A stretch of DNA of 64,000 bases. Origin: Mycteria americana. Lineage: Eukaryota; Chordata; Aves; Ciconiiformes; Ciconiidae. The position numbers were made by a program, and so were the translations under genes. Of the stretch, positions 25,780 to 37,859 are shown in pieces. How positions within the stretch are numbered: position 1 is the stretch's first letter; the number at the start of each line of letters is the position of its first letter. Under the pieces are notes generated by a model that had not been told where the DNA came from, did no database searches, and was given only the letters and a program-made list of their open reading frames with translations. The stretch spans positions 42,621,062 to 42,685,061 of the forward strand of contig NC_134367.1 of NCBI RefSeq assembly GCF_035582795.1. The letters run 5' to 3'.

Positions 25780-26140
25780 GAGGTCAGTGCTGACGGTGGC
25801 TGTGAGGCTGTGCCAGAGAATGTGCGGCCCCGCTGCCTGCCTCCTGCTCCTTTCCTTCACCCACAGGCACCCGACACAGAGGGGAAACGCTCCCGGTGCT
25901 CCTCTTAGCTGTCTGCTGGCCTTGCCTCCAGCGCAGGCTTCCCCGTCCCCTTCTCACGACTTCACCAGGGACCCCGGCCCCCCCGCTCCCCTCACCCCAG
26001 CTCTCCTCAGACCTCCAGTTCATCAACGCCCGCACGCCGCCGGCTCCCGGTGACACGCTCCAGCACCGCTCCTCGCTGCTCACACCTTCGAGCGTCTCTT
26101 TGCTCCCCAGTCCCCAGCCGCGTCTCCCTCCTTCCCGTGC
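25780..26140. promoter_or_regulatory. GC- and CpG-enriched patch
   Basis: About 350 bp of C-rich, CpG-containing sequence (for example CAACGCCCGCACGCCGCCGG at about 26023-26042). It is the largest such patch in the intergenic half. Open frames on both strands here follow from composition. Possible CpG-island promoter or enhancer; function not shown. Confidence 0.3.
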
Positions 26141-26533
26141 TGTGGACACTCCCGATGGAAATCTTAGCCTGATGCTGAGTTTCTTCAGTGCAAACTCCTC
26201 CTCTCTTTTCATCTGCCATTGCGCTAGCTGGTCTCTCCACCTTAACTGAGTCCTACAGCAGGAATTTCAGCTCCTTTTCACCCATTTTGGCCTTTGCCTA
26301 GCTCTTCCTCCGCTGCATTCCCTGCCGCCCCTTTCTGCAGAGCCCAGCAGGTTTTGCTAAGAAAAACAGTGAGCTCTGCTGTGACCTATCTCTTCCGTTT
26401 GACCCACTCTTTCCTTTCGTCACAAGCACAGGTTTGACTAACAACGTTTTTCTGGGGATTACGGCCTTGCCTTCTGTGAAGCTGAGACACAACAGCCATG
26501 TTTCTGCCACAAAACTCAACAGGCCAAGGGGAA

Positions 26534-26571
26534 GGGCCTGAGCAGTGGCACGGGGCCTGAGCAGTGGCATG
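26534..26571 (+). repeat. 19-bp tandem duplication
   Basis: Two copies of GGGCCTGAGCAGTGGCA at a spacing of 19 bp, nearly identical. Confidence 0.8.
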
Positions 26572-27140
26572 TCGTTGTTCATACAGTTAATTAGCAAGGT
26601 CCTGGTACACCAGCGCTCTCTCACCAATGCTGAGACATAGTCCAGGACAACTCCTAACAGGCTGCAGCAGCTGGACGGGGTTACCTGTACGGTGTGAGCG
26701 GGTGGGTGTCAGACCTAAAAAGCAGTCTCAGGCCCATTTGATTTTCTAAGAAGTTAGCTGTAATCAGTGTGATCAAAACCGTTATGAAGCATGACTCATC
26801 GGCCAGAAGTCCTCACTGAATGGCGCTCTGGTCCTTCCCTCTCAGCAAGCGGGGGATGAGCCCCAGCAGCTCACTGTGCACCTCCCGTGAGACCTGCCCT
26901 TCCTTGCCGTGCCTATCGGAAAGGTGTAACAGATTTGGGGAAGCACTGAGATAAACTCACGGCAGAAAGACCCACCGAGGAGCTTTAGACCCTTCATGCT
27001 TTCTTCAGAGATCCCCAAGCCCCAGGTAACTACAAGGTGAGAGGCGTGACTGGGAGAGGAGGATCACCTCGTACCTGCTCTGCTTCCGACCTGGCTCCCT
27101 AAGCATCCCCCACTGGCCACTCTCAGGGACAGGCTGGATG

Positions 27141-27166
27141 TGCCCTCGGTGGCTGCCCTCGGTGGC
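27141..27166 (+). repeat. 13-bp tandem duplication
   Basis: TGCCCTCGGTGGC occurs twice head to tail without mismatch. Confidence 0.85.
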
Positions 27167-27339
27167 TGTTCCTCGCTGCTTGCCCTGTAGGCAGTAACAA
27201 AAGCAAGTTCAAGGGCCAGAGGTGTTTTCTTCAGTGTGAGGACAGCTAGATTTACATACTGAATTGCTGTGTTAAAACAATTCAGGCAACAGCACGGGAG
27301 AAGACCTAGAGAGCTCACGCACTACAAAAACCCAAGGGA

Positions 27340-27740
27340 TTTTTTTCTTATGTGCATACCTTATACTGTAATGTATGAAATATTGTAGCTAATGAGTCCC
27401 ATTTACCTGAGATGTTAACACATCCACATCCTGTACCACTTTATCTTTTGACATTTTACAACTACTTCTTTTTTTTTTTATGGAAGCAATAATTTTCTTG
27501 AGTATATTATCATGAATTCATTTAAACACCTAAAAGCTTAGCTATACTCTAATTGTGACATAGATATTGGTAATATGAAATCTGCTTTTGCAATGCAAAT
27601 GCCTGCCTATTAGCAGAATCTTGTAAATTTGATTTTGAATTTGGAGCAGCAGCTGTTTATTCAGTTCGCAGGTTTCTTGTGGTTTGTGGTTTCTGGTGGT
27701 TTAAACATTTGCAGGGTGTAGACACTAACAAGAGCACTGA
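27340..27740. promoter_or_regulatory. AT-rich conserved-element candidate with octamer motif
   Basis: AT-rich unique sequence next to GC-richer DNA, with a perfect POU octamer ATGCAAAT at 27593-27600 nested in the inverted repeat TTTGCA-A-TGCAAA. Such texture is common in conserved non-coding elements, but conservation cannot be judged from one sequence. Confidence 0.2.
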
Positions 27741-29489
27741 ATTGTTTATGGTGATCTTTGAAGCAGCATTGCAGATTTGTTATGAATTTTTGCCAGGCCA
27801 GCAGAAACATACTAGCCTCTCCTTACGCAAAGTCCCACATGCAGAGTAACCTCACTAATCCAGTGCTTTGGGACCATGCCACCGTGCAGGTCAGTGAGAG
27901 TTTATACTGCTACCGCATGGCAATTGATCACGTCCTTTCTGCAGATCTATTATTTGGAGGATTGTCTCTTCCCCAAAACAGGGCATTCAGGCATAAAGGA
28001 AAAAAAAAGAAAACTAATTTTAAAGTGCTTGCAGCAAAAGCCCATGTAAGAGCACTGGACAAGGCAGAAGGTTAGCGGTCATCTCAGTGACTTGCGAACT
28101 AGTTCTGTAACGCTGGCTCTGCACCAGGAGCGCAGGAACGGGCCCTCCTAGTTGGAAACCCATTTCTTACAACAACAATCTCCTACCAGAATCTGTAAGG
28201 CAGAGCTCCTCTCACCTTTTCTGTGTACTTTTGCTGGTAATTCCATGCCAGTTCCACCACTACCTGTTTTCCACTTCAGCAGTCAGCAAAATGACTTTCC
28301 AGGAGCCCGATCAGTTCATGCCAAGTTCCCTTGTATGAGCTACGGGGAGAATGGGGTGGTTGTCCCAGACTCAGAGAGCAAATGGCCAGACTTGTTCTAA
28401 TGACTCTTAACTTGATAAATATTGGTTGCTGAGTGGTCCATTAGATTGTTGTCACCTCTATAGGGAAGGAGAGGAAGCTTATTTGAAGTAGGTTGGGCAA
28501 ACCTCTGAAGAGATATAATTGTTGAAAAAATATTGCACTATGGAGGAATAGGAAAATTAATCTCACAAGCCCTTTCTACCTAATTCTTGACAACATGCCA
28601 TCTTCCTTAGGTACATGGCAAAAGGGAGCCCTCTAGGGTAAAGGAAGGGTGTAGGAAGATCTCAGTTTTCAAGATGCTTTGCAGTTGGTTTCATTTTGTA
28701 CTTCAGCAGCTATGAAGGTTCATGAAACACGATGATTTATGTTGCAGCTTCTAGCTCAAGGGAAACCCAAGCTGCTCACCCAAGCCCAGGACACTTAGCC
28801 AGCAGAAAGATCTCAGCACCTATGCCCTGTTTCTCTAAGCATCCATCAAAGACAGACTGGAAGGGCTGGTAGACCTTTGTAATGGCTCAGACTGGCCGTT
28901 CTCATGCTCCCTAAAATGGGGTATGAATGGGTGAATGAATGCTCGGGAGTGGACACCCGACTTACCAAAGTCCTGTGCTGGCCTTCACTTTTTGCCATCC
29001 TATGAATGTTTCACAACTGCCAAAGCCCCATGTAAATGTGCTGCTTCTCTTTTTCCCATCGTTATCCATCATCACACGCTGCTCCCACTCCCAGTTCCCT
29101 ACGTGCTGCCAGTACTGCCAGCCAGCGTGTCCTATTTGTCTACTTTTTCTTTAATTATCATGTCTTTTCCTCCCTCTGCTCTCAGACTCCTTCAATAAGC
29201 AAGCGAACCCATGCTGCTCGGCTTGTGTATGCTGCAGAGGGGGTGAGGAGCACAGAAGGGCAGGAAGAGGAGAGCAGTCGTGGTGTCAGTGCTTTGCCGA
29301 GGAGAGAGGTGAGGGAGGAAAAGAGACAGCTGGAAGGAGTGGGATTGACGACGATATTTAAAAATAGGAGGAGATCTTTGTACCTAGCAAGTTAAGTGGC
29401 TTCTGGTTTATGTAGGGTCTCTTCCTTGCTGTTGACTGAATGCAAGACTCAGACCTGTTCTGGTCCTGTGACAGCAGCCCCAAGGACAG

Positions 29490-29660
29490 GCAGGTGCAGT
29501 GAGCCCCTCAACGCCCGGTGGGATGGGTGTCCTTCAAACCGGGCATGGCAGACCCTAGCCAGCCGCAGCCCTCCTGCTGCTGCCCTGCCAGCCCTCCTGT
29601 CGCACCCGGCTCGGAGGCACCGCGTCCGCTGGGCTCTGTAGCCTCGTGCCGTTTTCTCAG
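29490..29660. promoter_or_regulatory. Small CpG-enriched patch
   Basis: Contains CAACGCCCGGTGGG, CACCCGGCTCGG and CACCGCGTCCGC within about 150 bp. Short, so the call is only that CpG is locally retained. Confidence 0.2.
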
Positions 29661-29764
29661 TAAGGATTTACTGTCGTGTCAAGTCTAATGATACTCCCTT
29701 TGTTCTCCCTGCCATTTTGCTAAAGCATATGGCAGTAGCTCAGGTAAATTACAGGCCTGCAACA

Positions 29765-29830
29765 GAAATTACTGGGTGTGACTCCCTGGCCTGAGTTAAA
29801 AGGATGATAGACCTGGGGATTGCAAGAGCT
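29765..29830 (+). mobile_element. Possible 3' end of an ancient CR1
   Basis: AGAAATTACTGGGTGTGACTCCCTGGCCTGAG followed by GATAGACCTGGGG resembles the TTACTGGGTGAAATTCTATGGCCTGTG...AGACTAGATGAT end of ancient sauropsid CR1 copies. The match is short and could be chance. Confidence 0.3.
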
Positions 29831-31849
29831 TCCTCCTGAGCCTGAGAAACCATGAATCGCCTTGCGAAGCCTGCAGCTTTGCACAGTACTGCAGAGTCTT
29901 CTTTCTTCAACCCCTTTTGTTTACCACCCCAATGGCAGTGCTATTACTGGCTCGGGCAGCTGCATCACTAAAGGATCAGATGACTCTGTATTTTCTGGTC
30001 TTTCCTTCTAATCCAGAAATACCATAGAGAGTAAGAAATTCTTGTTCAGAAATTATGGTCAGGGAGGAAGTGTAAAGCATTTTCATTTTAATGGGATTTC
30101 CCATTTCTTCTTTTTCAACTCTCATGCTGAAGAAATAGAAACAAGCAGTTTAGCCTTGGGTGCCAGCCTGTGGTGGTTTCCTCTGCCATGCGTGGCAGCT
30201 TGGCCTCAAGCTTCCACCGGGATTGAGCTTTCTGCGCAGCATCTGACTTCAGGCAATGAAATATGAGGTGAGAGAGTTCAGCTGTTTGGGTGAGAAAGGC
30301 ACCACAACTCATGTATTGCTGTGCTTGTTAATATTGGACTAGAGCAAGGGTAACAACCGCAAAATTAATTTCTGTTTCTTTCCTGATAAGATGCCATGGC
30401 AGTGTCAGAGATAGTTGTGTGAAAAATTCCTTTCAGACTTCACTGCTGACCTGGAGTGTGCTTTAGATTTCAGTTTTAGATCCTTTAATTCCTCTGCTCT
30501 GGGAGTTTCATTCAGTTTTAAAATGGCTTAATTTGGGGGCCATCCTTATATCTATGTGCCCCTCTGCTATCTGCTGGGGTGTCTGGTGAGTGCTGTGGGC
30601 TAAGGCCATCATGCTTCGCTCTCCGCAAGGATGCGTCGTTCTCCCTGCCTGGACTAAATCTCCTATCATTCCTCACTCTCCTATCTGACTGAATTTCTGA
30701 GGTGCATCCTGGTAACCACGCAAGCACAGAAGGGCTCCGGGCATGGGAATATGGCTCACAGGAGCGGGGAGGGCTCCACTGGGCACAGCTCATGGTGAGA
30801 TCTGGCTGGAAGACAAGGCAAAGGGAGCACTCACCAGCAGGGCAAAACATTTTCAAGAGCTATCTGGCACAGCGCCCTTACCTGCCCCTGATGGGCACAG
30901 CCTGTCTTCATCAGAGAGACATGAAGGCTTCATCTTGGGTCACCAAATGGCATCAGTCTCCGAAAATACCTTCCTGCTTCTAGTACAAACCTGGTTATTG
31001 GATCAAGCATACTCAATACCCAGTAACTAATACAAGAGTTTGGCCGTGACGGATGCTGATTGCAAAAGGCTTCACCTGATAAAGAATTGCTCAGTTAGTC
31101 TATTAGTTGCTCTGAAGGAACAGAGAATGACAAAAGACCAGATTTTGGGGTATTGGCTGCCACCTCTTGAGTGACAGAAATCAGAGAGTCTAAAACGCAG
31201 CACACAGACGAATTGCGCAGTGTTTCCAGTGAGTGTCCTGGTCTCTGGACCAGGTAGGGGAGGTCAGAGTATGACTGTCTTTTCTTTCAAAAAGATTTTT
31301 CATCCCAGCAAGTTCCATGTTCCCAACACTTACACTCCTTTTTCTCCAGATATTGCCTATTTGGAAAAAGATCGTTTAAAATACTCAGCAGCCACAAACC
31401 AACCAACAACAACCAGATAAACTAGCGAGCAAAAGTATCATGAGTTTTACTGCAGCAGAAGAGAAGGGTCAGAACCTCCAGGAGCTCCTTCAGGACAACA
31501 TTTCTGTTGCCTCTTGAACTTGGGAGACTCATTTCTTGTGGCGGTGGGGTAGCAGCATAACACCTGGTTAGGTAGTGACGATGGCACTTGCAAATTAACC
31601 TCATCCACTGTATTACAAAGACTGGTTCATCAGATGCTCATACAGATGTTGTAGCTCCAGAGCATTTACAAAAGGCAAAGAGTAACTTAACAGCTCCCAA
31701 TTAGCTTGTAGAAAAGAATGCACGGTGCTTAAGGTACGCCAAAAAAACCAGCATGCAACTCCTCTGAAAAAGCAATGCTGCTACTCCTTGTGATGCTTTA
31801 GCCTCCTGCGGTGCCAGATGTAGCTAGTGTTTTACTATTTCTTTCTTCA

Positions 31850-32180
31850 AATAGCAGTGCTCAGGGGGGATAAACTTTACTTAACCTAATTAATTTTAAT
31901 CACAGCTTTCAAATCTCATACTGTGCAAAGAATTACAAATTGGAATACATTAATAGAAGCCATGGTTTATGCTGCAAGCTAATCGGAATGTGTGCATTTA
32001 CATTTTCTGCATGAGTTTGCAATTACCACTAAAATAAAATTCAGTTATGTCCTTTTAAATTACTAAAATGTGAAGAACAGATTGAGCTGGTCCCATTTGT
32101 TGTAGAAAATTACTTGAAAATGGCTTACATTTCAAAGAATTAAATGATTCTTACTGAATAAGAGGTTTTAGAAAATGATT
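31850..32180. promoter_or_regulatory. AT-rich conserved-element candidate
   Basis: About 330 bp of repeat-free AT-rich sequence with a homeodomain-type CTAATTAATTTTAAT core near 31887 and further AATTA motifs. Looks like a typical vertebrate conserved non-coding element; unproven. Confidence 0.2.
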
Positions 32181-32929
32181 TCCAGTTGTCTAGAGTTAAG
32201 ATGCTTCCAGGCATTCTGGTTTAAACAATTTTTCTTTTAAAATAATGGATTGTTTAATGTTTCTTACCTGCTTCAGTACAGGTTCATGGAAGGAACAAAG
32301 AGAGTTCTCCCACAAAACCTCAGCTACGTCTTCCTTTAGGAGTAAACCAGAGAAAGAGCATCTCAGCCAACCACATCCAAAACCTAACTCCAAGGTACCA
32401 CAGCACTGAGAAGCAGTCCAGAAAATTGCCTTCCCAATGGAGAGGTTCCTCCTTATCTGATGAATAACAGGGGGGGCAAAAATACCCCCAAATACTAGAA
32501 TGCAGCAGCTCTGGGGTTTCACTACAAACACAAAACTCCTCTGGGTGTCTTTGAAATTGTAATTCTGGTAGGGCCAGGCTAAAAATTTTACATATACCCA
32601 ATGATTTAAGAGCCTATGTCCCGCTTAAAATGAATAAATGTATGCACTTGGAAGACTGATCCTGTCAGCCACTGATGGTGACTTGGGCCCATTCCCCAGT
32701 GCCTGGCTGTAGGATTGTTGGACAACTCTTCAGCAATGCCCACTTTTGTATCTGGAAGGTTAGGTGCCAAAGTTCTGTGTCACCCCAAGTCCAAGGGCTT
32801 CAATTTCAGGGATGCCAGTGACTACAGCAGGGGTAAAAATAAGGTGTCCTTGGCCTTGCAGATACATGCCAAAAGAGCAGATGTTTTACAGGACTGTGAT
32901 GCCAGATCAAAATGACTTGGCCAGCTAGC

Positions 32930-33068
32930 GCCCATCTTCAAAAGCAACTTGGGCTTTTATGAAACTAAGTCCCATTGACTTTGTGGAAACCTAGGTTTTG
33001 AGGTGCCAAGTACCCTTCTGAGCATGCAGCTCAGATACCTAAGTCATTGGGCTCTTTTGAAAAAGTGT
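32930..33068. mobile_element. Palindromic repeat with TAAGTCCCATTGACTT core
   Basis: The sequence carries TTCAAAAG near the left end and its complement CTTTTGAA near the right end. It also has CTAAGTCCCATTGACTTTG and CTAAGTCATTGGGCTCTTTTG, which match a common sauropsid palindromic interspersed repeat (TTAGGCACTTTTGAAAAT type). The arms are diverged and the copy is old and non-coding. Confidence 0.5.
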
Positions 33069-33229
33069 TATCTCACTAGAAATGGTCTTGGTTGCAAGAA
33101 AAATTGAATTGGTCCCGAAAGGAGCGTTGTCCTCAGGAGTGTCTTCTGAGTTCCAGTCTGACAGCACCCAAAATTGTTTTTAATATAAAGTTTTACATCA
33201 TATTGTAATGACAGTGTTCAAGAGAGTAC

Positions 33230-33790
33230 AGCAGTGTTTGTATTTATTTTCCGGCGTAAACCTGCTGCAACTTAACATTTTTTTTATTCAAGATCATATA
33301 GAACAAGCAGTGCAAAATAAAGAGGAAAACCACAGTCTCATCACAGTTTGTACAGACACAGAAACAGTTTACTCTTTTGTATAGCAAAAAGGTCAAAATG
33401 CATGGCTTTCAGGAAAACACAAGCAGATGTATCTATTATAGATGATAACCTTTAGCTAAGTTGTAAACGTCATGCTTATTAAATAATTGATAGTACATCA
33501 GAGCTTCAGGAAAGCCACGTTTAACATGCTGAGTTTAAATAAAATGGCCTGTGATAATGATTTTTTGTAAAACATAATATAAAGTACAAATATTGACACA
33601 GAGACCAACAGAATAAAACATTTCCATTTTATTAAACAGTATTATATCTAAAGTAGCACTGAACCTCACTAAAATCTCTGGAAGAGGAAAATTAACCATG
33701 TTTTCACCATGAAATATCACTTCAACCTTGTATTTGCATCAGAAAGCTTGTTGAGGGTTTCTTCTCTTTAAAAATGCAGCTTAAATGCTG
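33230..33790 (-). other. 3'-end-like AT-rich block on the minus strand
   Basis: Read on the minus strand, the block has the texture of a 3'UTR: long AT-rich sequence, TTTTGCACTGCTTGTTC, then AATAAA at 33283-33288 followed by an A-rich stretch, and another AATAAA at 33243-33248. An additional AATAAA lies near 33628-33633. No coding exon with it could be identified. It may be the end of a non-coding transcript, a far-downstream MAP3K7 poly(A) site, or plain AT-rich DNA. Confidence 0.2.
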
Positions 33791-34385
33791 TGTAGAGTGC
33801 TCATAACCACAGAATGATATAAGTAGCTTTAAAGGAAATGATGAGCTGATTCTTAACTGATGTAAATCACTAGAGCTCTGCTAGAGTAAGTGGAAATCTA
33901 CTCAATGGACAATTTTAATTTTAAATAAGATATAGACTGCAGATCCACCAAAATAGTTTCCATATACTTTCTTTAAATTGCAATGCAAAGAGGAAAATTC
34001 ACTTTTCCACCCCTCCCGTTTCCATAGGTGACTGTGAGACTACATGCTCATTTGGCAGAAGGAAATGCAAAAATGCACCTGGTTTTCCTTTCTGTCACGC
34101 TCAAGTAAATCATCAGTAACTTTAGAAAGGTTGCACTGCTGCAAAAAAATATACAGCCAGAGGGAGCATGTAGTTAAACGCAGAAATACCTCATCTCTAG
34201 GTGATTTGTCCGCATGTTTTATGCCAGGAAGGAGGGTGAGAGTGGTGCAAATGTGACACTTCTGCCTTGAAAAGCATACTGTCCGCTGCTGAAGCCGAAG
34301 TTGGACTCCAGCAAGCACTTCTTGAATCCTTTCAGGGTTAAAGATAAGAAGCCCCTATGGGTATGAGGCTTACGCCAGGGCTTAC

Positions 34386-34448
34386 CCATGGCAGTCATCA
34401 CCTGGAGCAGGAGAGCCCTGCACTTGTCCTTCTGCTCTTTGGCAGCAG
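34386..34448 (-). other. Exon-like 63-nt open segment
   Basis: On the minus strand, TATTTGCAG precedes and GG|GTAAGC follows a 63-nt segment readable as AAKEQKDKCRALLLQVMTAM. The donor is strong. It lies 0.6-1.2 kb upstream of the 3'-end-like block at 33.2-33.8 kb, in the same orientation. I recognise no family; it could be an exon of a non-coding transcript. Confidence 0.12.
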
Positions 34449-34548
34449 CTGCAAATACTACAAGCATCCTTTGGCTGCTTGAGTCATTTCAAAGGCTACT
34501 CTGGTTAATTAATCCGTGGGACTTAAGTACCATGTTGGGTTTTTTTGG

Positions 34549-34565
34549 TTTTTTTTTTTTTTTTT
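34549..34565 (+). repeat. T17 homopolymer
   Basis: Preceded by GGGTTTTTTTGG. Simple T-rich tract with no flanking element recognised. Confidence 0.8.
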
Positions 34566-37339
34566 AAATGTGGAAAATCCTGAAGCAAAAGTAACTTCCA
34601 AGGTGTTTATTAAAAATAAATAAAGGCTAATTTCAGATACTTCTAAGATTACTTCTTGTTAACTGCTATAATCCAACTTCTTTCTTGTGTCCAAGTCTGT
34701 CCAGCTGTCATCAAGGCCAGCCTGGGTTTTAAGTAGGCTCTTTGTAGTAGCTGCAAACCCCAGCCTCTACCCAAGCACACATTTTCTTTGCTCTTAAATT
34801 ATTAACAATGTCTAATTTCAGACACAAAACCATTTTGCACCCATTACAGAGGCTTTGTGCAGTGAACAGGCTCCACGTGATGTTCCTTGCCAACAATTCC
34901 GGACCAGAAGGAGGAAACCACTGCAATTCCCATTTCCAAGCTGTAAAGCAGCTTTCAGCACCAACAGCTGACTACTTAGTGCATTTTAATTAGCTCAGGA
35001 ACATTCCCAGGCCACTGTGTTGAAATGAAATGTGTACACGACTGAAGACTTGCTCATTGGCAATCAAATTTTTAAGTTACCAGGCCTGCTGACTTCTCTC
35101 TGCAGAGCAGAGCTGCTTCTTCAAAAGCAGCGATATTCCTCTGGGGGCAAGGGAAAAAAAAAAAAAGCCATATTTTTGCATAATCACAGCTTTCAGTAGT
35201 ACAAGATTCACTGCTCTGTGGGAAATTGCAAAACAAAAACCCTTAGTAAGGGCAAAGTCCTCAGTGCTCCAACACGCAGAGGAAAAATTGCCTTGCACAA
35301 AAGAGATTATGAGGGCTATTTAGCACCATTTTTCTGTTGCCAGGTCTTTATTCAGGGTCTCATCACAGTTACAGAGCAGAACATCAAGGTTTGAAGGCTC
35401 CGTGAGCAATATGGTTCAAAAAAAAAAGCTTTCTCCTGCTACTCAGCCCTCCTTCAGCAGAAGTCTCTCTCACCTCCAGGAAACCCAGGTTATAGCATGA
35501 CGTGATTTAGCCCCTGCTGGCAGCCTCAGTATTGTTTAATTAACTTTTTCAAATTTATTGTGATTTCTTGCAGATCCAGCATAAATGCGGTGTCTTGGCT
35601 ACTGCAAAGCTGACACTGAGAAATTTTGCAGAAAAACTACATGTATTTATTACCACTTATATAGTGAAAACATATTGCTTTTGTCTACTAGTATGCACAA
35701 TAGAGGAATAACACATTTTTGTTTTTCACTGTGCTTGAATTTAGAGGCTAATTTGTGTCTATCGTATTTATTTCTATATATTAGCAAATAAGGTCAATAA
35801 TAAAGCCCCTGTGCATGTGTCCGGTCTTATAACAGAGATTACAAGTAGAGGATGACTGCGTGAGACTTCTGTACTTGCCTAAACTTCAGTGATGAAGAAT
35901 ATGGGAAAAAGAAACCTGAGCTGGCCATGAAGAAGCCATTGATCAAAAAATCAACTGCTCATTTCAGTCATAATTTAGGGGATTAGTGGCACAGGTCTTG
36001 CGCACGCTCCACTGCTCAGGCGTTGGCCTTGGCTGGCTCCCTTGCCGGGGCTGGGTGGGAGTCCCCAGGGGGGTAACAGCACCCCAAGCTAAGCATGTAC
36101 AGAGATTTCTACACAACTCAAAAAGGCAATTCTCCCAGCTAGAGATGACAAATCAGATCTTCACTAACACAGCAATGATACACTGAGAGCAAACAGAGAA
36201 CAAAATGCCATTCTGTAGTGTGCCGGGTTTTGGCTGTAGCCTCCTGAATTCAGCTGTATTTTCTGGATCAAGAAACTCTGGCATTAATTTTTTATTTTTT
36301 TAGAGAGAGTTTGGCCTGGTTTCTCAAGCCAAGTAGGCCACAGTCTCAAAATGATGGGCCTCCAGGGAGCCAAGAGTAACTGAGCTAAGTCAAGAGACTA
36401 GCAAAATTTATTATTTTGTAGAGCCTTAAAGGTTTTCTCCAGATATAAGTGAAACATGCATTTATTTAATTTTTGTTTGCTCTTTCACTGGTGTCACAAG
36501 AAGGTAATGCATTTTTATTCACGGCTTTGCAGTCACTGCTGCATTCGTAAAAGGAAGATGATCTTGCAGTTCCTGTGTTCTAAATAGTAGAAAAGAAAGA
36601 ATTTGAGCTTGGTGAGAAATTCTTTCTTCTTATGAGCATTGCATGTGGAGATACAGCTTTAGGCACATTCTTTCCTAACTGCACAGCATTTTAATGTAAT
36701 TAAGCATAGTCACTTGTAAGCAAGACCTTGAAGTGTGTAACAGAAATAGATGTCTGTCAACCCCTTATTTCAACAAAAAATGATACCATAATTTTTAAAT
36801 GCTTTTACAGAATTGTTAACAAGTAACAATGTGTTTGGTTTAGAATATTTTACTGTCTCTCCCTGAATTAGAGAGTTCTTTAAAGCATTACCAGAAAGTT
36901 GTCTCTTGGATTGTTTTATTTCATTAATAGTTATTACCCCGAGCAAGATTAAGCAGAGTCAGCTAGTTTGTAGCAAGCCCAAAACCCATGGTCTTTTATT
37001 AAAGCCTTTTATATGTAGGAGACATATTATCTCATATTAAGATGTAATTTCATCACCCTGTTACGCATATCCAAAAGATGTGCCCATTCATTCATTGCTT
37101 TCCCACTTTCGCAACAACAGCTGACCTGGTTTGTAATTGGTTTACTTCCATTTGTATCAGTCTAATCAACTTAGCTGCAAACAGCAGTTAAAAATAAAAA
37201 AAAAAAAAAAGTACCCAATCCTTGCTGACTAAACGGATGTATTCTCTAGCCAAGCTAGATCCAGGAAACCTATTCTGAGTTGTGCTCCTTAACTGATATT
37301 TAATCAGGGACAGAATCACTGGAGCCCACTGCGTAAATT

Positions 37340-37502
37340 ACTGGATAGACAGGCAGGAAACTTGACTCTTATTCCCAAATTGGGTATGGACCTTCTGGAA
37401 GGTCAGCTACACTCCCTTGGGCCTCTGTTTGCCCCTAATTGTGCTTTTTGGAAAGCGATTTGAAGCCTTCAGGTGAGAAATACTCTGTAAGTGTTATATA
37501 TC
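37340..37502 (+). mobile_element. MIR/CORE-SINE-like fragment
   Basis: The order of MIR-type landmarks is visible: CTCCCTTGGGCCTCTGTTTGCCCC (the CCTCAGTTTCC box) followed by GGAAAGCGATTTGAAGCCTTC and TACTCTGTAAGTGTTATATA, equivalent to the AAGCGCTTTGAGATCC...CTATATAAGTG tail. An old SINE remnant shared with other amniotes. Confidence 0.6.
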
Positions 37503-37859
37503 AGTAATAAAAGTCGGTCTAATGACCACATCTTTTTCCCTTACAGGCTTCCCATGGGGCCAGCATCACCTATGGAGACTGTTCTGCAGCATTTCGCTGG
37601 TGGTTTTGCCCTATAAATTGTTGGAAGATGGCTCCAGTTACTGGTTTATCATTGTAAGCCTGTACTGACACTTGTGCATCTAAATACTGGTGAAAATCCT
37701 ATCGCTGCTGTAAATTTTCTTATTACCTATGCTCTGTACATTGCCAAATAAGCTTTTGCCTCCTGGTTGCTGCAATGACTTTTTTTTACAAGATGCTGCT
37801 GCCTGTGAGACCAGATGACAGTGCTAATGACCCATGTTCTTGTTCTCTGCTTCTCTTGC

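Larger units (their letters stand above)
23005..32929. other. Intergenic DNA with GC-rich patches
   Basis: The most GC-rich part of the window (24.0-26.5 kb and 29.4-29.7 kb), which accounts for several 80-146 codon chance frames. The AT-rich candidate elements at 27.3-27.7 and 31.85-32.18 kb are noted separately. No gene recognised. Confidence 0.55.

Noticed and set aside
25784..26212. 142-codon minus-strand frame rich in Gly, Glu, Arg and Ser
   Set aside because: Explained by the CpG- and GC-rich composition of the patch.
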